From: Desulfobacula sp.
GTDB lineage: Bacteria > Desulfobacterota > Desulfobacteria > Desulfobacterales > Desulfobacteraceae
Assembly (NCBI RefSeq): GCF_021107415.1
Contig: NZ_JAIOSW010000250.1
Coordinates: 1-25,905, forward strand
Direction: 5' to 3'
Length of the DNA: 25,905 nucleotides
Program-made: the position numbers and the translations under genes
Part shown: in pieces, positions 7,780 through 14,951 of the stretch
Layout: every line of letters begins with the position of its first letter
Numbering within the stretch: the first letter of the stretch is position 1
The notes under the pieces: generated by a model
Seen by the model: only the letters and a program-made list of their open reading frames with translations
What the model was told of the DNA's origin: nothing
The model's database searches: none

Positions 7780-7854
7780 ATGGAGTTATTTACTGCAAAT
7801 TATTACCCAATATTTATTACCCAATACTTATTACCTGGTCAGCTCATAAGATAA
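7780..7854 (+). pseudogene. 24-codon remnant with strong ribosome-binding site
   Basis: An AAGGGAGG at 7765-7772 stands 7 bases before the ATG at 7780, followed by 24 codons (MELFTANYYPIF...) to TAA at 7852. So good an initiation site before so short a frame suggests the start of a further operon gene that has been lost. The frame runs through 14-bp direct repeats, and its end overlaps the last codons of the convergent signalling gene (stop at 7839). I do not recognise the product. A real leader-like peptide is the alternative. Confidence 0.35.
7802..7838. repeat. 14-bp direct repeat, about 2.6 copies
   Basis: ATTACCCAATATTT (7802-7815) is followed directly by ATTACCCAATACTT (7816-7829) and a partial third copy starting ATTACC (7830). 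The period is 14, not a multiple of three, so growth or loss of units would shift any reading frame across it. The array lies at the junction of the left operon and the convergent signalling gene. Confidence 0.8.
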
Positions 7855-10208
7855 AAACCAAGATTTTTTGCATAGGGAGGTGGATTATAGAATTCAGCAT
7901 TAATATAATTATCTTTTATTTCTCTGACCACAATCCGCCTTTCCACAAGAGATTTCTTCATACCATCCAGAGTGAATTGAATATCAAGGAAATCATTGAC
8001 TTTGATACTGTGTGATTTTACAACTCTAAAACCAATAGCGTCCAAAGACAGTCTTTCCACACCCATATAGCCGGTTATTTTTGTCTTCAAATGAACAAAA
8101 TTCCCCTTTAATGATACAGTTTTTCCAGAGGCTGGTGTCGATTTGATATCAGATGTTTCTTTCTGACTTTCCTGTTCAATAAGGGGTTGCAGGCTGTCTT
8201 CAATATCGACAATTGTATCTTCTTTTAAGGGCGCTTTGACTTTAGATAACGGCTTTTCCACCAGATCCTTTAACTGGCCGAAATCAGCCGCACTTACAGT
8301 ATGCGGGGAAATATTTATCTTAACAGGCATTTGCCCTTCCGTGGAAACAACCAGAGAAAACGCACTTAGAATATTCTGCTTTACCAGTTCTGCATCATCC
8401 TGATAGGTCTGGGGCAAAAGGATGATAAACGTGTCCTCTCCATAGCGGAAAATATCATCTTTGCGCCGCTTGTTTTTTTTCAGAACCTGAACCAGTTTTT
8501 TCAGGATCGCATCACCAGCAGATCGTCCCATCATTTCATTGATCTTCCCAAACAAGTCAATCTCAACAATCAACATGGAAAAAATCGTACCATACCGTTT
8601 CAGGACTTCATCCTTATTGCTGACGGCACGCTCAAAACTCCACCTGTTCTTAAACCCCGTCAATGAATCCTTTGTGGCAATATTTTTCAGTGCCTGATTA
8701 TAATAGGATCTTTCAATGGCTATGGCAGCATATTCAGCAATGGAAGACAGAATTTTCAAATCTTGAGAGGTGAAATTATCATCACTGATTCGATTGATAA
8801 GTTCAATAACACCAAAAATATTGTCATCTGTTTTAAGAGGGCTGCCGATGATGGAACGGGTTTTAAACCCGGTATATTTATCCACCCGAAGGCTGAAGCG
8901 TTTATCAATTGCAACATCTTCAACAATCACAGATTCTCCGGTGGCCATGATGTGCCCTGCAATCCCTTCTCCCTTGGGCAGCTTTACCCCCTGGAGTTTT
9001 TTCTTGTTTGTCCCCACCACAACAGAGAAAACCATATCCCCGGTTTTGGGTTCTTTTAATAGTATCGACCAGTGTAAGGGTTGAAACATACAGCCGACCT
9101 GATACATGACAATATCCAGAACTTCCTTGATAGTTTTTGCTTTAGAAAGGGGTTTGCCAAGCTCAAGACCTATATCAAAAGGGATGGTTTCACCCGTGGT
9201 ACTATTCATATCCTGTATCTGGGTGACGGGATCTTCCTGATAATAATATTTGGTATTAATTTTGGAAAGCTTAAGATTGGCCCAGAGTAAATTTTCCCTA
9301 ACCTGACTCATAGATGGAAACACAAAATGGTAAAACTCTGAAATGGTTTCAACTTCCTTGTTCATGTGAAGAATACATTTAATGATATCGAAACTGTCCA
9401 ATTTTATTGTTTTTTCAACCTCAGGCGAAAGAATGGGGGGACGGATAATATCAAAAGACCCAATGCCCTGGGTCCAGCACAAAAAATCTGCTAAAGAGAC
9501 AATCGAAATCAACTGCGTTTCTTCCTTGGAAAAATTCAGGGGCTCAAAAGATTGATGATGATATTTCACTGCCATCACCAATTTTTCAGGAAGTTTCCAC
9601 ATAGAACAGAAAAAAGCACCTATATCATCATGTCCCAGTCCGATGATACTGCGTTCTTTTTCGATAACCGGGTCTGTAGATACTGAAATCTCCTGAATAA
9701 CTTCTCCATAATCCATCCGGCCCTGAATATCGAGAAGTACCTTGCCGACATCATGGAGAAGACCGGCAATATATGCTTCTTCAGGATCAGGGTATCCGGT
9801 TTCCTTGGCAATTTCCATACTTAATACGGCAACACAGAGGCAATGACGCCAGAAAAGGAGCCTGTCAAACTCTTTTGCACGGCCTGATTTAAACATTTTT
9901 TCAAAGACCGTCATTCCTATGGCCAGTTTTTTTATTTCATCCAATCCTAAAAATACCACAGCTTCGGAAAGAGCGGTTATTTTTCTTCCAAGGCCGTACA
10001 TGGCTGAGTTGACAATTTCAAGAACCCTGACGGAAATACCCGGGTCAGTCTCCACAATTTTTGAAAGATCCGCCAAAGAGGCTGTTTCATCCCTGGAAAC
10101 CTCAAGCAGCTTTGTGGCTACCTGGGGAAAGCTTGGCAGTTTTTTGATATCAAGCTTGAGAACTTTTTTTATATCAGACGTCGAAGGGTGATTGAATTTG
10201 CTGTTCAT
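7839..10208 (-). CDS. HDOD-GAF-GGDEF(degenerate)-PilZ-like signalling protein
   Basis: A 789-residue cytoplasmic multidomain protein. Residues 18-250 form an HDOD domain that retains the HD pair in LLHDVGK (H152, D153). About 365-503 is a GAF domain (LPKGEGIAGH, SIIGSPLK, GVIELIN). About 510-640 is a GGDEF-fold domain (KDSLTGFKNRWSFE), but its active-site signature reads RYGEDTF (588-594) where diguanylate cyclases have RYGGDEF, so cyclase activity is doubtful. About 697-785 resembles PilZ (RLSLDAIGF), although the N-terminal arginine motif is not clear. The ATG at 10208 has AGGA upstream. It is monocistronic and divergent from fdhD. It may be a sensor-scaffold that binds a ligand through GAF and possibly c-di-GMP through PilZ; no partner is evident nearby. 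Confidence 0.88.
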   Translation of the reverse strand: MNSKFNHPSTSDIKKVLKLDIKKLPSFPQVATKLLEVSRDETASLADLSKIVETDPGISVRVLEIVNSAMYGLGRKITALSEAVVFLGLDEIKKLAIGMTVFEKMFKSGRAKEFDRLLFWRHCLCVAVLSMEIAKETGYPDPEEAYIAGLLHDVGKVLLDIQGRMDYGEVIQEISVSTDPVIEKERSIIGLGHDDIGAFFCSMWKLPEKLVMAVKYHHQSFEPLNFSKEETQLISIVSLADFLCWTQGIGSFDIIRPPILSPEVEKTIKLDSFDIIKCILHMNKEVETISEFYHFVFPSMSQVRENLLWANLKLSKINTKYYYQEDPVTQIQDMNSTTGETIPFDIGLELGKPLSKAKTIKEVLDIVMYQVGCMFQPLHWSILLKEPKTGDMVFSVVVGTNKKKLQGVKLPKGEGIAGHIMATGESVIVEDVAIDKRFSLRVDKYTGFKTRSIIGSPLKTDDNIFGVIELINRISDDNFTSQDLKILSSIAEYAAIAIERSYYNQALKNIATKDSLTGFKNRWSFERAVSNKDEVLKRYGTIFSMLIVEIDLFGKINEMMGRSAGDAILKKLVQVLKKNKRRKDDIFRYGEDTFIILLPQTYQDDAELVKQNILSAFSLVVSTEGQMPVKINISPHTVSAADFGQLKDLVEKPLSKVKAPLKEDTIVDIEDSLQPLIEQESQKETSDIKSTPASGKTVSLKGNFVHLKTKITGYMGVERLSLDAIGFRVVKSHSIKVNDFLDIQFTLDGMKKSLVERRIVVREIKDNYINAEFYNPPPYAKNLGFYLMS

Positions 10209-10244
10209 ATTCTATAATCCTGTAAATTAATGCCTGCGTTCATG

Positions 10245-10298
10245 ACCTAAAGGTCACACGTAACCTGAAGGTCACACGTAACCTGAAGGTCACACGTA
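10245..10298. repeat. three tandem 18-bp repeats, each with an internal inverted repeat
   Basis: The unit ACCTGAAGGTCACACGTA occurs three times head to tail: 10245-10262 (with one change, G to A), 10263-10280 and 10281-10298. Each unit contains ACCT-N2-AGGT. In the first, the symmetry extends to TGACCTAAAGGTCA (10243-10256). The array starts 36 bp upstream of the HDOD-gene start and lies between it and the candidate promoter at 10335-10363. It would therefore be in the leader RNA of that gene, or serve as a set of protein-binding sites. There are no spacers, so it is not a CRISPR array. Confidence 0.9.
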
Positions 10299-10334
10299 AT
10301 TATCAATCTGATTTTGAACAATATTTTTATACTT

Positions 10335-10363
10335 ACAATAGTCTATTCGTCTTAAACTTTCAA
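10335..10363 (-). promoter_or_regulatory. candidate sigma-70-type promoter for the HDOD-GGDEF gene
   Basis: Read on the minus strand, TTGAAA (-35) and TATTGT (-10) are separated by 17 bp, giving a start near 10328 and a leader of about 120 nt that contains the 18-bp repeats. The -35 matches five of six and the -10 four of six consensus positions. The region is AT-rich, so this is only a candidate. Confidence 0.35.
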
Positions 10364-10419
10364 CATTATTGAAAATATAAAATAATACAGCTCTCAATCT
10401 ATCTATAATTCCAGTTGTT

Positions 10420-10448
10420 TTCATTCAAGTGATAGGTTAAATTATAGT
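10420..10448 (+). promoter_or_regulatory. weak candidate promoter for fdhD
   Basis: TATAGT at 10443-10448 is a good -10 (five of six). TTCATT, 17 bp upstream, is a poor -35 (three of six). It lies about 50 bp before the fdhD start. No better pair was seen in the 293-bp divergent intergenic region, which otherwise holds only AT-rich sequence and the 18-bp repeats. Confidence 0.25.
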
Positions 10449-10500
10449 CCAATTTATACGGCACCGGCATAATCAGCTAATCAATGCACTGGAGCAACAA

Positions 10501-11304
10501 ATGGATAGCAGACATATCATCAAGAAGGTGGAGATCACCAGGATAAAAGACAACAAAAAATTCCTGATGAAAGACAGCATTATTGATGAAGACATTCTTG
10601 AAATAATTATTAACCGAAACAAAACCTTTCAAATGGTATTTTCCATGACGCATCCCAAAGAACTTGCGGTGGGGTTTTTATTTACCCAGGGTATTGTTCA
10701 TAAAAAAGCTGAAATAGAGGCTATTGAGTTTTTTAAAGACAAAAAGCAATGTCATGTGACACTAAATGACCAGGCGCTAAAAAGATTAAACAAATTTAAA
10801 AAAGACCGGCTGATCAAAGGATCATCCGGCGGGGCACTATTACAGGACCCAGGCGATCTTTTCTCATCCCGCCCAGAGGATCACTTCAGTATTACTTATG
10901 ATCAGGTACTTACTTTGATTCAACTGCACTGGGATCATTCCGAGTTGTTTCACAAGACGGGTGCTGTTCACAGTGCAGGACTCTGTGATCCGTCAAATAT
11001 CCTGTCCTATTATGAAGATATTGGCAGGCACAACGCCCTTGATAAACTGGCAGGAGATATTCTTTTAAAAGAAATGGATACACAAAATAAGATCGCAACG
11101 CTCAGTTGCAGGATGTCCCTTGAGATTATCGGCAAAATAATTAAAACCGGTATCCCCATCGCTATTTCCAATACTGCACCTACCCTGTCCGCTGTTAAAC
11201 TTGCAAACAGGACAGGATTGACCATTGTCGGATTTGCAAGGAACAACCGGTTTAATATCTACACCCATGAAAAAAGGATAAAGGCAGATCACCTCGGTTC
11301 ATGA
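10501..11304 (+). CDS. fdhD: FdhD/NarQ-family formate dehydrogenase accessory protein lacking the Cys motif
   Basis: A 267-residue cytoplasmic protein with the FdhD fold. Family blocks include HPKELAVGFLFTQG (51-64), TGAVHSAGL (153-161), EDIGRHNALDKLAGD (172-186), and LSCRMSLEIIGK followed by SNTAPTLSAV. FdhD passes sulfur from a cysteine desulfurase to the molybdenum/tungsten cofactor of formate dehydrogenase. The loop that normally carries the sulfur-accepting cysteine (CxxC, or a single Cys in a CG context) reads KGSSGGALL (106-114) with no Cys. Remaining cysteines are at 84, 162 and 203. It may have lost sulfur transfer, use another Cys, or have another role. The ATG has GGAG six bases upstream. 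It stands alone between two minus-strand units, and no formate dehydrogenase gene is in the window. Confidence 0.9.
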   Translation: MDSRHIIKKVEITRIKDNKKFLMKDSIIDEDILEIIINRNKTFQMVFSMTHPKELAVGFLFTQGIVHKKAEIEAIEFFKDKKQCHVTLNDQALKRLNKFKKDRLIKGSSGGALLQDPGDLFSSRPEDHFSITYDQVLTLIQLHWDHSELFHKTGAVHSAGLCDPSNILSYYEDIGRHNALDKLAGDILLKEMDTQNKIATLSCRMSLEIIGKIIKTGIPIAISNTAPTLSAVKLANRTGLTIVGFARNNRFNIYTHEKRIKADHLGS

Positions 11305-11321
11305 AAAAAACCGGGGTGATC
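11287..11321. terminator. hairpin between convergent fdhD and ligase genes
   Basis: GATCACCTCGGTT (11287-11299) pairs with AACCGGGGTGATC (11309-11321), a 13-bp stem with one G-U or A-C type mismatch and a 9-nt loop. The stem overlaps the fdhD stop codon (11302-11304) and lies 28 bp beyond the ligase stop. On the minus strand it is followed by a moderately T-rich stretch. It probably serves both converging transcripts. Confidence 0.6.
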
Positions 11322-11348
11322 TTAAATAAGATATGGTAAAAATAAGAT

Positions 11349-12917
11349 TTAAGCAGACAGCATCTTTTGCTCTTCCAAATCTTTTAATTCAAACCGCTTG
11401 ATTTTCCCTGTCGGCGTTTTGGGCAGGTCCTCCACAAAATAAATCCACCGGGGATATTTATAATGGGCCAGTTCCTTTTTTACATAAGTTTTTATTTCTT
11501 TCTCAAGCTCATCTGATGGTGAAAAGTCTTTATTCAAAACAATATAGGCACAGGGCTTCACAAGATTTTCTTCATCCCGGCCGGGGACAACGGCACACTC
11601 AAGCACCGAGGGATGACCGATGAGACAGGCCTCAACCTCAATGGGAGAAACCCAGATACCGCCAACTTTCAGCATGTCATTGGACCGCCCCACATAATAG
11701 TAAAACCCCTCTTCATCCACAAAAAATTTATCATCGGTATTAAACCATTCTCCCATCATGGCTTCTTTGGTTTTATCATGCTTGTTCCAATAGTAGGCTG
11801 CTGTACTGTCTCCTTTGATCAGCACGGTTCCGACCTCCCCTTGTGGCAGTTCATTAAAATCATCGTCCACCACTTTTCCTTCATACCCGGGCACAAGCTG
11901 TCCTGTACTTCCCGGCCGGATCTCATCCACCCGGTTCGAAATATAGATATGAACAATTTCCGTCGACCCGATACCATCAAGGATATCCAAATTGAATCGA
12001 TCTTTCCACCGGTAAAAAATATCTGCCGGCAAGGCCTCACCTGCGGATATACAAAGCCTGACCCCGTTTACCTTTCCTTCTTCCGCCAGCATGGCACCGT
12101 ACAGGGTGGGCACCCCAAAAAACAAAGAGGGCTGGTGAAGAGCAATGGTCCTGTAAACAGACTCCGGTGTTGGACGTTCCGGCATCAACACGGTTGTGGC
12201 ACCGACACTGAAAGGAAAATAAAGCCCATTGCCAAGCCCGTAGGCAAAAAATAATTTTGCAGCAGAAAAACAGATATCGTCTTCCTTAACCTTTAACACC
12301 TGCTTTCCATAGGTCTCAACGCTGAACAACATATCATGCTGCAAATGAACCGTCCCTTTAGGTTTTCCGGTTGAACCCGAACTATACAGCCAGAAACAGG
12401 CATCATCGGGACAGGTCTGGGCAGGGTCAAGGGAATCGGGCTGATCACAGACAAAAGCATCATATCCCGTGGTACCTGTTACATTCTGATCTCCATTGAC
12501 GATGATGATTCTTTCAAGAAATTTCAATTCAGTTTTAATCTCTTCAATATTAGGATAAAGAGCTTCATCCACCACCAGGACTCTTGCCCTGCTGTCATTT
12601 AAAAAATAAGAATAATCCTTTGACCGCATCAATGTATTTAAACAGATGGGAACTGCACCGGCTTTGATGGACCCGAAAAATACCACAGGATAAAATTCCG
12701 TATCCAGCATGAGCATGGCCACCCGGTCTTCCAATCTAATCCCTGATGACAAAAGAGAATTGCCAAACCGATTGACTTCTTTTTCCAGTCTTCCATAGGT
12801 CATTTGCCGGTCTTCACACAGAACGGCGACCTTATCTTTTCTTCCTTCACGGATATTTCTGTCCACAAAATAATCCGCTGCATTAAAATATTCAGATTGA
12901 AGAACGTTAAGTTTCAT
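11349..12917 (-). CDS. bclA: benzoate-CoA ligase family protein
   Basis: A 522-residue AMP-forming ligase that would convert benzoate or a close analogue to its CoA thioester with ATP, the entry step of anaerobic aromatic degradation. Family marks include FNAADYFVDRNI at the N-terminus, P-loop YSSGSTGKPKG (178-188), the KLFFAYGLGN block, DGIGSTEIVHIYISN, the hinge GRSNDMLKVGGIWVSP, and catalytic Lys505 in PKTPTGKIKRFEL. Length is normal for this family and shorter than fatty-acyl ligases. AGGAGG precedes the ATG. It follows the symporter by 21 bp and is the last gene of the sigma-54 operon, so uptake and activation of the same acid are coupled. A hydroxybenzoate or other aryl acid cannot be excluded as substrate; bamY is the name used in strict anaerobes. 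Confidence 0.9.
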   Translation of the reverse strand: MKLNVLQSEYFNAADYFVDRNIREGRKDKVAVLCEDRQMTYGRLEKEVNRFGNSLLSSGIRLEDRVAMLMLDTEFYPVVFFGSIKAGAVPICLNTLMRSKDYSYFLNDSRARVLVVDEALYPNIEEIKTELKFLERIIIVNGDQNVTGTTGYDAFVCDQPDSLDPAQTCPDDACFWLYSSGSTGKPKGTVHLQHDMLFSVETYGKQVLKVKEDDICFSAAKLFFAYGLGNGLYFPFSVGATTVLMPERPTPESVYRTIALHQPSLFFGVPTLYGAMLAEEGKVNGVRLCISAGEALPADIFYRWKDRFNLDILDGIGSTEIVHIYISNRVDEIRPGSTGQLVPGYEGKVVDDDFNELPQGEVGTVLIKGDSTAAYYWNKHDKTKEAMMGEWFNTDDKFFVDEEGFYYYVGRSNDMLKVGGIWVSPIEVEACLIGHPSVLECAVVPGRDEENLVKPCAYIVLNKDFSPSDELEKEIKTYVKKELAHYKYPRWIYFVEDLPKTPTGKIKRFELKDLEEQKMLSA

Positions 12918-12938
12918 ATTCGATTTCCTCCTGATAAA

Positions 12939-14432
12939 TTATTTGGTTAAAACCGGGTGAAAAAACAGTTTAAGGCTTTTTTCTTCAGTTTTGCCAGGTG
13001 TGGTCAGATAAGAGCCAACAAAAAAAACTATTCCCGCGAGAATAAACGAAGCAAGGAATCCGTTCAGCTGAAAAAAAGATTTTTGAGGGAAAAGAACCAT
13101 GGCTTTTCCACCAACAAAAAAGAAGACGACATTTAATGAGACACCGACAAGTATGGATAAAATAGCACCGGTTTTGGTTGCTCTCTTCCAGTAATAGGCA
13201 CCCCAAAGGGCAAAAAAGGTCACTGCCACCGTACCAAAGGCTATGATGGAAAGTTCAGCCACCGGGGTATTGGGATTCCAGGCAATAAACACACAGATTG
13301 CCATAATAATCCCTACAAAAACCCTGGCAATGGTAATAAGTTCCGATGGCCTTGTTTCCGGTCGCAATGTCTTGATAATATCCACTGAAAGATTAGTGGC
13401 ATTTCCAAAAACAAGACCGTTGACCGTTGACATGGCAGCGGTGAATCCGCCTGCTACCGCGAACGCCGCCAGCCAGTCCGGCATGGTGGCCGAGGCAACA
13501 AGCCCGTAAATTTTATCTGCTTCAACCCCTTTAAGCCCCGGAATGATAACATTGCCTGCAATACCGATCAGGGTGGGCAGGGTAATGACCACCAGGCATA
13601 TGCCGCCAAACGAGAGGAACATGGCTTTAAGTCCCCTTGCCGAACGGCTGGAATACGCGTGCATATAGGGCTGTGGGAAACAGACACATCCTATGCACAT
13701 AGCTGTTGCCATACCAAAAATCATGGGATAGCTCCAGACCTTGCCTCCTGCCCAGCCAATCTGGAAAAGAGTGGGATGCTTTGCCATGACCATTTCCATT
13801 GTAGGAACAAACCCACCGTTTTTCATCATGACAAAAAAGAAAAGGACAAACACCATGATGGAAAAAAAGACACCCTGGATCGCATTGACCCAGGCAGCCC
13901 CTTTCATCCCACCCATCATCAGGTATAACGCAATGAAAAAAGGAACAAAAAACAAACCCATATGAAAAGAAATAATGCCTTCGCTCATGGCCTCCAGCAT
14001 GACGCCGATCCCCTGGATCTGTGCGACCAGGTATGGAATGGATGCCACAAGAACCACAAGTACCAGGATAATTCTCGTGGCAGTGCCGTATCTTTCACCA
14101 AAAGGAGCGCCCATTGACATCCATTTTCTGGCCCTGCCCAGGAGAAATGTTTTTTTATGCATGAAATACCATAAAAACCCTAAGGGAACCAGGTTGGCTG
14201 TCAGGACATAAAGGCTGCCAAACCCCAGGCGGTATCCAAAACTTGACATTCCAAACATGGAAAAGGCACTCAAGAATGATGCCATAAGGCTGAAAATAAG
14301 CACAAAATAACCAAGACTTGATCCTGCAACAAAATAATCATCTGCACTTTTTGTAAACCCTTTTCGAAACGCTATATAGCTGATATAGACCGATACCAGG
14401 CAAAGGCCCGTGATAATAATGACGGCTACCAT
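12939..14432 (-). CDS. sodium:solute symporter (SSS family)
   Basis: A 497-residue inner-membrane carrier with about 13 hydrophobic segments. I start it at the ATG at 14432 (MVAVIIITGLC), which has GGAGG nine bases upstream at the end of the preceding gene; longer in-frame extensions read through that gene and are not credible. Family marks are DDYFVAGSSLGY near the N-terminus, AYLMMGGMKG-like YLMMGGMKGAAWVNAIQG, and the sodium-site region AVAGGFTAAMSTVNGLVFG. It resembles the acetate/pantothenate branch. Between a small membrane partner and a benzoate-CoA ligase, it most likely imports an aromatic or short carboxylate with sodium. The substrate is inferred from neighbours only. Confidence 0.92.
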   Translation of the reverse strand: MVAVIIITGLCLVSVYISYIAFRKGFTKSADDYFVAGSSLGYFVLIFSLMASFLSAFSMFGMSSFGYRLGFGSLYVLTANLVPLGFLWYFMHKKTFLLGRARKWMSMGAPFGERYGTATRIILVLVVLVASIPYLVAQIQGIGVMLEAMSEGIISFHMGLFFVPFFIALYLMMGGMKGAAWVNAIQGVFFSIMVFVLFFFVMMKNGGFVPTMEMVMAKHPTLFQIGWAGGKVWSYPMIFGMATAMCIGCVCFPQPYMHAYSSRSARGLKAMFLSFGGICLVVITLPTLIGIAGNVIIPGLKGVEADKIYGLVASATMPDWLAAFAVAGGFTAAMSTVNGLVFGNATNLSVDIIKTLRPETRPSELITIARVFVGIIMAICVFIAWNPNTPVAELSIIAFGTVAVTFFALWGAYYWKRATKTGAILSILVGVSLNVVFFFVGGKAMVLFPQKSFFQLNGFLASFILAGIVFFVGSYLTTPGKTEEKSLKLFFHPVLTK

Positions 14433-14433
14433 T

Positions 14434-14724
14434 TTAATTGTCCTCCATGATGGTTTCTTTAGTGATTGTTGTTTCAAGCGCATCCATGATTTCCTCAAGA
14501 TCATCATCATACAATGCCAAATCCGTCCGAAACAGATAAATCCATTCAATTACAAAGAGGACAGCACCAACCAATAGCATGATGAAAGCCCAGGAGGGCA
14601 TTCCCATAATCAAACCGACTTCGCCATAACTTCCATATCCGACAGGGCACCAGCACAACACAGTTAGAACAAAAAACGCGATTAAAAAAAGAGTGTTTTT
14701 CTTTTTGTTTACATTAGACGTCAT
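14434..14724 (-). CDS. small two-helix membrane protein, probable symporter partner
   Basis: A 96-residue protein with two hydrophobic segments (about residues 11-32 and 43-66). Between them is a GMPSW motif, and the acidic C-terminus contains YDDDLEEIMDAL. Small proteins of this shape, with a G-P-W motif and an acidic tail (YhdT/DUF997-like), are commonly encoded just before sodium:solute symporters. Here its stop is one base from the symporter start. The ATG has an AAAAGGAG site. It is the first gene after the sigma-54 promoter. Family assignment is by layout and motif, without a search. Confidence 0.75.
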   Translation of the reverse strand: MTSNVNKKKNTLFLIAFFVLTVLCWCPVGYGSYGEVGLIMGMPSWAFIMLLVGAVLFVIEWIYLFRTDLALYDDDLEEIMDALETTITKETIMEDN

Positions 14725-14775
14725 GCACTTTCTCCTTTTGCGTTAAAGAGGTTAAAAAAAATAGAGATACATTTA

Positions 14776-14793
14776 CCAATGAAGCTTCATTGG
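14776..14793. promoter_or_regulatory. perfect 18-bp palindrome at the operon's transcription start
   Basis: CCAATGAAGCTTCATTGG is a perfect palindrome. The sigma-54 promoter at 14806-14820 predicts a start near 14794, so the palindrome would occupy about +1 to +18 of the transcript. It could be a repressor operator, or in RNA a 7-bp stem with a 4-nt loop at the extreme 5' end that stabilises the message. Confidence 0.55.
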
Positions 14794-14805
14794 CTTTCAT
14801 AAAGA

Positions 14806-14820
14806 GCAAATCATGTGCCA
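14806..14820 (-). promoter_or_regulatory. sigma-54 (-24/-12) promoter of the symporter-ligase operon
   Basis: On the minus strand the sequence is TGGCACATGATTTGC: GG and GC 10 bases apart, with full TGGCAC and TTGC cores, essentially consensus. The start is expected near 14794, about 70 nt before the small membrane-protein gene. An NtrC-type regulator gene ends 123 bp upstream. Confidence 0.85.
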
Positions 14821-14877
14821 ATTTTTTGGAAAAATATAAAGAGGTGAAACAACTACAGGAATGATGGTTTTCAAATA

Positions 14878-14900
14878 TTGATGGATTGCTGACCCATCAA
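14878..14900. promoter_or_regulatory. inverted repeat, candidate activator (UAS) site
   Basis: TTGATGG and CCATCAA form perfect 7-bp arms around 9 bp. The centre is about 95 bp upstream of the start predicted from the sigma-54 promoter, a normal enhancer distance. The natural ligand would be the response regulator encoded next door; this is inference from position and symmetry. Confidence 0.5.
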
Positions 14901-14920
14901 ATTTATTGGGAAGGATCTTT

Positions 14921-14951
14921 CCGGACTAGCAAGCTTCTTTCACTAATCCGG
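14921..14951 (-). terminator. stem-loop at the end of the response-regulator gene
   Basis: On the minus strand CCGGATTAG (14951-14943, containing the TAG stop) pairs with CTAGTCCGG (14929-14921), giving nine pairs including one wobble and a 13-nt loop. A second, imperfect palindrome (14909-14922) partly overlaps it. There is no strong T-run, so termination may be partial or the structure may protect the mRNA end. Confidence 0.4.

Noticed and set aside
10245..10298. Possible CRISPR array
   Set aside because: The units are only 18 bp and directly abut each other with no spacers, and no cas genes are present.
11613..12254. A 213-codon plus-strand open frame
   Set aside because: It is antisense to the benzoate-CoA ligase gene, whose motifs are unmistakable; no ribosome-binding site or domain supports it.
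14433..14549. N-terminal extension of the symporter by 39 residues
   Set aside because: It reads through the small membrane-protein gene in another frame and is not hydrophobic or family-like. The ATG at 14432 has GGAGG upstream.
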